Source: Rhabditophanes sp. KR3021 (taxonomy: Eukaryota > Nematoda > Chromadorea > Rhabditida > Alloionematidae). Taken from it: a DNA stretch of 64,000 bases. The notes beneath the pieces are model-generated. The model saw only the letters and a program-made list of their open reading frames with translations, was not told where the DNA came from and made no database searches. Positions 61,257-64,000 of this stretch are shown in pieces; the first letter of the stretch is position 1; the number at the start of each line of letters is the position of its first letter. The translations under genes were made by a program, and so were the position numbers. The stretch lies in the NCBI GenBank assembly GCA_963281155.1, contig CAUJLY010000003.1, forward strand, positions 4,340,001 to 4,404,000, in the 5' to 3' direction.

Positions 61257-63516
61257 GTCTCTTTTTAAATATAATTAATAATTTCATAAAAATAACTTAT
61301 CAGACATAGCCTTATTAAAGTTGGTAGTTAAAATAATATAAATAACTGTTTAATTGTTGAATGTATATAAGAAATGTATTAAAATGTATTATATACTTGT
61401 ATACAATGAAACGTTGTGTTTCTCCTTCACCGTTTAGTATCTGCAGCAAAAGTTAGACACATTTATTTTGATTTTTGCCTTCTTTCTTTACTTTCATATC
61501 AATTGCCTGGGTAACGAATCGAATGTATACGTTAATCAAAGACATTGATCGTCACCTACAATTGCTGTGTGGTGTATGTATGTACCAACACAACAATACC
61601 ACTATACAATGCAAATATTTTTGATAAGATGTACATTTTCAACTTCCTTCTACAAATGTTTGTTCATTTACTTGTAGTTAAATCAGAAATTCCGCATATT
61701 AGTAAATTAGCAGGGCTTATGTATCACTCACTCTGAAAAATTTGAAAATTAAATTATTACTAAAGATTTTTTGAATTTAAATTTTACATTTTTTGATGAG
61801 TTTTGATATAAAACTATGATGATATTGTCGTTAGTGACAAATAAAGCATTTTCATAGATTTAAAACGATGGTAAGGTTCTGTTTGAGCAAATTGTCACTT
61901 ATTATATCAGTTATAATGATATCACTCTGAACATTTTGGAAGCGTTAGTATTACTATCACTAATTTTTAAAAAGACTGAGGCTCTAGGAAATTAGCAAAT
62001 TGGTCTTTAACTTTTTTTTGTGAATTATGTTAGTGTCACCCATAGACACTAGGAAAGAGATATCAAAAAACTGTTTGATGATTCTCGCACAATGAATCTT
62101 TGTCTTTCGAAATACATAAGTGGCATTTCGAAGAAATAGTATTTTTTTGTAGTGAGTTTAAAATGGTCAAAATAGGTTTCTAAGTAACCAGAATGCGTAT
62201 ATAAGGTGCTAGAATATTACACATTTATTCAGTATACAACTATAATTTGGGGTTAAATGACTGCATGAGAACACTGATTAAATATAATTTAAAGATGAAC
62301 AATTTTTTAATCATTCTCAAAATGGTGGCAATAATGGGTCTGATAAATACAACTGTTTTGCAATTCAATAATCTTTCTTAAGAAATATATTGAAATAGCT
62401 GAATCTGAATTCCGTCCACCGAAGGATGAAATCTTATAAATATTAGTTTGCAGCTTTTCAAAAAATGTAACAACTTTAATATTAAAAAATATTTCTTACG
62501 ATTTACACAACATTGGACATCACCTTGCACATGCATATCCTTCATTAAAAGAATTGGCAATAACATACTATGAAAGAATGGTTTTGATAATTACGATGAT
62601 GAATATTGTATGCCCTTCACCAAACCCAATATTCTAAATGTAGGCTGTTTAAGTTTTAAGCAATTCAAATTTCCCAAAATTCTTCGTTGTTAAACATTAA
62701 TTGCTATGATAAATTTCAATTTGATATAATGAACTCTGCTTATCCAAGGCGGAATAATAATTCTTACAGAGGAACATTGAGTATTTATTTTAATCCGACA
62801 ACTGATTTGGATTTTTATCACACAAGTCCTTCATACCGTTTTTAAATGTGCTTAAATAAATGAATAATGTTTTTTAATTATCATAATGAAAGTATCTATT
62901 TTATTAATTGGTTATAGAAGTTAAAACGTAAAGTCATTTCGCTACGAACTTGTAATCAAAGTAAATGTATTATCAGATATTATTGAATCTAAATAATACG
63001 TTATTGAGTTTATATAGAATAATTTTTACTAACAATTTAACTTTAACCAACAGCATTAAACTGAATTCTTACTTTAAAATATTTATAAAAATTAAGTTAT
63101 TTAATGAAGCGTCAAATCTAAAATAAGTTGTTTACATAATTGAAAGATATTGTAGCAAAATTTTTTGAAAACATTACACATTATTCAAAATTTACTACTT
63201 CGTGAATTAATCAGAGTATTTTCAAGTTCCTTACTTCCTCCGCAATTTTATGTTTAGACCCATTAAAACTTTTAATCAAAGTCTTTCTTCGTCTCCAAGC
63301 AATGCAGTCTTTTTTATCGGGTTGGTTAAAAGTTACGTTTGTCCAATTAGGTAACAAAATCGGATTGAGATTATATTTGTTAATATTTGGGAAGGCATTG
63401 CATTCCAATTTTCTGCGTCATGGGAAATTAGCATTTCTTGCAAAGAAGGGTTCACGCGCATTTATTTAGAGAATTACACTTATTCCCAAATAACTTTTAT
63501 TCTGAGTTTACGTATC
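61257..63516. other. Intergenic, ERM to HAT1
   Basis: AT-rich, mostly without coding signal. A minus-strand open segment at 63211-63470 (ECNAFPNINKYNLNPILLPN, CIAWRRRKTLIKSFNG) is coding-like and may be a fragment or terminal exon of an unseen gene; I cannot assign it. Confidence 0.4.
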
Positions 63517-64000
63517 ATGGCTACTATAGGTGATGATTGTAAAAGCATCCTGGATTCTGTAATGGCAAATGCTACAGCGAAGTTATTAGCACCATTAAAA
63601 CAGCAAATGGATGAGGAATCACCTGCAGATGATGAAACACCCGTTCCAGAAGAAGAGGTCGAATGGATCAGTGATGCTCTTGAGGTAATCAAGATTCATT
63701 TTATTCAAACTGTTGGCCAAATGGAAGCATCTGAAGGTTACGCGCCCCTATTTACTAACCAGCATTTTGAAAAGGAGGAAATATTTGGGTACAAAGACTT
63801 AAAAGTAGACTTATATTACTCTGCTTGTTCAATGTTTCTTTACCCTAAAATCACATTCTCTCAGTGCTCTAAAGATGTCATCACATCAAGAGAACCAGAC
63901 GATATTTTGATCCTGCTGAAAAATCAATTGCCTAATTGGCACATGGGTATGCTGATTGAAAACTTTTCAGAATTCGAGGTAGAATTAAGAAAACAAGTTG
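63517..64000 (+). CDS. HAT1: Histone acetyltransferase type B catalytic subunit, 5' part
   Basis: An open frame from MATIGDDCKSILDSVMANAT to the window end, 161 codons with no stop or intron. HAT1 acetylates newly made histone H4 on K5 and K12 before nuclear import. The segment GYAPLFTNQHFEKEEIFGYK followed by DLKVDLYYSACSMFLYPKI matches the HAT1 N-terminal domain (P-x-x-T-x-Q-x-F-x-x-x-E-x-x-x-G-Y-x-x-L-x-x-x-x-Y). The first ~60 residues are acidic and less conserved. The acetyl-CoA binding part lies beyond the window. Confidence 0.82.
   Translation, partial: MATIGDDCKSILDSVMANATAKLLAPLKQQMDEESPADDETPVPEEEVEWISDALEVIKIHFIQTVGQMEASEGYAPLFTNQHFEKEEIFGYKDLKVDLYYSACSMFLYPKITFSQCSKDVITSREPDDILILLKNQLPNWHMGMLIENFSEFEVELRKQV

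Overview
The window is nuclear DNA from an animal. It is AT-rich, with spliceosomal GT-AG introns and animal-specific genes: a neurabin with PDZ, coiled-coil and SAM domains, an SLC6 transporter, an ERM/merlin-type FERM protein, an LRRK-type Roco kinase and an integrin-beta fragment. Small introns of 37-48 nt and short intergenic gaps suggest a compact genome, for example a reduced spiralian such as an orthonectid. The species cannot be fixed from sequence alone.

Layout: NMD3 3' part (1-760, +); LRRK1-like kinase in 7 exons (1270-12270, +); a gene-poor stretch (about 13-19 kb); SLC6 transporter in 4 exons (19123-23223, +); an element and an integrin-beta remnant (23.5-25 kb); a TPR protein (25979-26875, -); exosome subunit RRP4/EXOSC2 (28213-30169, +); an unknown 542-aa protein (30567-32195, +); mitochondrial bS6m (32388-32960, -) divergent from proteasome alpha-7 (33153-33967, +); a USP remnant (about 34.9-35.4 kb); a trypsin-like protease (36053-36997, +); a second gene-poor stretch (37-43.7 kb); neurabin in 5 exons (43674-49586, +); a ClC-channel remnant; a divergent histone H3 (50255-50662, -); an IgGFc-binding-like secreted protein (51010-52496, -); PDI (53702-55667, -); an element region (57.3-58.7 kb); an ERM/merlin protein (58750-61256, -); and the start of histone acetyltransferase HAT1 (63517 to the window end, +).

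The most striking signal is in the introns. They fall into two classes: plain ones of 37-48 nt (one of 95 nt), and long ones of 336-1042 nt. Most long introns carry decayed or partly intact genes, nearly all antisense to the host. Several encode what look like homing-type endonucleases: an ANKLE1/LEM-3-like GIY-YIG nuclease (SLC6 intron 2, ERM intron 2, plus two intergenic copies) and a zinc-ribbon plus Vsr/PD-(D/E)XK-like nuclease (LRRK intron 1, EXOSC2 intron 2, neurabin introns 1 and 3). Copies in unrelated genes are similar, and one pair is nearly identical starting exactly at the splice donor. This looks like a set of mobile spliceosomal introns (introner-like) carrying antisense nuclease genes. 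Three further families (B, C, D) are shared between introns of different or the same genes but have no recognised protein.

The genes are mostly independent housekeeping (ribosome export, RNA exosome, proteasome, mitoribosome, PDI, HAT1, H3) and signalling/cell-architecture genes (LRRK, neurabin, ERM, SLC6), with no operon-like arrangement. All coordinates and splice choices were worked out by hand from reading-frame continuity.
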